The translations under genes and the position numbers were made by a program. A stretch of DNA of 5,518 nt from Candidatus Hodarchaeota archaeon (GTDB lineage Archaea > Asgardarchaeota > Heimdallarchaeia > Hodarchaeales > Hodarchaeaceae). The notes below the pieces were generated by a model. That model made no database searches, had not been told where the DNA came from, and saw only the letters and a list, made by a program, of their open reading frames with translations. Shown here in pieces: positions 5,016-5,518 of this stretch; positions within the stretch are counted from its first letter, which is position 1; every line of letters starts with the position of its first letter. The stretch spans positions 1 through 5,518 of the forward strand of contig JAUUVJ010000307.1 of assembly GCA_030589605.1 (NCBI GenBank), given 5' to 3'.

Positions 5016-5219
5016 ATGACAGGATTTGCACGTGCTCGTGTAGAAAAAGTAATTCGAACCGCTGGTGCTTATAGAGTATCCGCTGGTGCGATTGATAGAC
5101 TAAATGAAACTTTAACAGACTATGCAACTAATATTGCAAAATACGCAGTTGATATAGCCAGACACTCTGGCCGAAAGACTGTTAAAGAGTCAGATATCAA
5201 ACTTGCTGCAACGAAATAA
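5016..5219 (+). CDS. Archaeal histone (HMf-type, 67 residues)
   Basis: Forms dimers that wrap and compact DNA in chromatin. The whole chain is one histone fold: alpha1 at about 4-15, alpha2 at about 24-50 and alpha3 at about 57-65, without tails; typical length is 65-70. It aligns with Methanothermus HMf with an offset of one. Matching residues are G17 (HMf G16, which lets dimers stack), R20 (R19, inserted in the minor groove), R53-K54-T55 (R52-K53-T54, loop 2 DNA contact), and H50 and D60 (H49 and D59, the dimer-dimer contact). These suggest it can build tetramers and longer stacked fibres rather than dimers only. Surface residues R6, R8, K11 and R14 in helix 1 offer extra positive charge. 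It stands alone with its own promoter, a hairpin-bearing leader and a strong terminator, as expected for a highly expressed single-gene transcript. No odd composition. The family is certain; the copy number in the genome is unknown. Confidence 0.97.
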   Translation: MTGFARARVEKVIRTAGAYRVSAGAIDRLNETLTDYATNIAKYAVDIARHSGRKTVKESDIKLAATK

Positions 5220-5221
5220 AC

Positions 5222-5269
5222 GGTCTAACTTATTTTCTAGACCCTATTTCTATTTCTTTTTTTTTTTTT
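5222..5269 (+). terminator. Histone terminator: hairpin plus T13 tract
   Basis: GGTCTA (5222-5227) and TAGACC (5238-5243) pair in a 6-bp stem with a 10-base loop, beginning two bases after the stop codon. A pyrimidine-rich stretch and an unbroken T13 run (5257-5269) follow, then ATATTTTTG. A long T tract is the main signal for intrinsic termination of archaeal RNA polymerase, so this is the clearest terminator in the window. Confidence 0.8.
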
Positions 5270-5518
5270 ATATTTTTGATTTTACTGTTTTTACATTCAT
5301 TTATAACAAAATTAAAACATTCTTTCAATCCTTTTGGATAATTTCAGGTTCGATTCAGTTAATAATTAGTTATTCACTGTCAAGTTCTCTTTCGAGTAAA
5401 AAATTTCTTCTAAAAATCAATGGAATTTACAGGTGTAAAGACACTTACAGATTCCTTTACCTCGAAATGATCTTCAATATTTTGGTTATGAAATAACTAA
5501 TGATGATCAAGTTACTCA
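5270..5518. other. Non-coding or unresolved AT-rich flank
   Basis: Nothing firm is visible after the histone terminator. A hydrophobic plus-strand frame runs to 5496 but begins inside the histone gene at a TTG and consists largely of T-run codons. On the minus strand only short frames without usual start codons appear. A GGTTCGATTC motif (5347-5356) recalls a tRNA T-loop, but the flanks do not pair. Confidence 0.5.

Noticed and set aside
4885..5127. 80-residue minus-strand frame
   Set aside because: It is antisense to the histone and its promoter, and the Phe/Leu-rich content reflects the A-rich leader on the plus strand.
5340..5365. tRNA T-arm-like motif GGTTCGATTC
   Set aside because: The five bases on either side of the loop do not pair, and no acceptor, D or anticodon arm can be built upstream.
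5203..5496. 97-residue plus-strand frame
   Set aside because: It starts at a TTG inside the histone gene, passes through the terminator and T13 tract as a poly-Phe run, and its hydrophobicity comes from T-rich DNA.

Overview
The window is AT-rich DNA that is almost certainly archaeal. The strongest evidence is a compact histone of the HMf type with no tails. It is supported by BRE/TATA-like promoters (purine/A-rich stretch followed by a TATAAA-like box about 25 bases before the inferred transcript start), GGTGA-type ribosome binding sites and small hairpin plus T-rich gene ends. The phylum cannot be fixed from the sequence alone. An Asgard-type or other mesophilic histone-bearing archaeon would fit the low GC, roomy intergenic spaces and bacterial-type metabolic genes, but that is a guess.

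Layout, left to right. Positions 1-853 (minus) are the N-terminal beta-propeller part of an S9-family serine peptidase that runs off the left edge. A divergent intergenic region leads to a possible two-helix membrane microprotein with a TTG start (1013-1231, plus). It meets, tail to tail on a shared TTAA, a cysteine-rich putative zinc-binding protein (1228-1716, minus). A 256-base divergent promoter region separates that from a 149-residue protein (1973-2422, plus) whose N-terminal half resembles the N-terminal domain of archaeal DNA polymerase D small subunit and whose C-terminal half looks like a winged helix. Then come a 2,3-bisphosphoglycerate-dependent phosphoglycerate mutase of bacterial type (2592-3341, plus) and a C45-family N-terminal-nucleophile hydrolase/acyltransferase with a two-residue propeptide (3443-4258, plus). 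Each has its own 5' spacer and a hairpin behind it. A 757-base gap (4259-5015) contains a reverse-strand small membrane-protein reading frame that is broken at a T8 run, several inverted repeats, and the histone promoter and leader. The histone (5016-5219, plus) ends with the clearest terminator in the window. The rest (5244-5518) shows nothing that can be annotated.

The genes do not form an obvious operon: the plus-strand genes are spaced by 101-757 bases, with separate promoters or terminators in most gaps. Peptidase, PGM and C45 hydrolase are cytosolic enzymes, the histone and the DP1-N/winged-helix protein are chromatin- or DNA-associated, and the remaining small proteins are unassigned. 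No CRISPR array, insertion sequence, tRNA or rRNA was seen. The most unusual items are the DP1-N/winged-helix fusion, the minimal-propeptide C45 enzyme, the hairpin at the predicted 5' end of the histone mRNA, and the frameshifted membrane microprotein.
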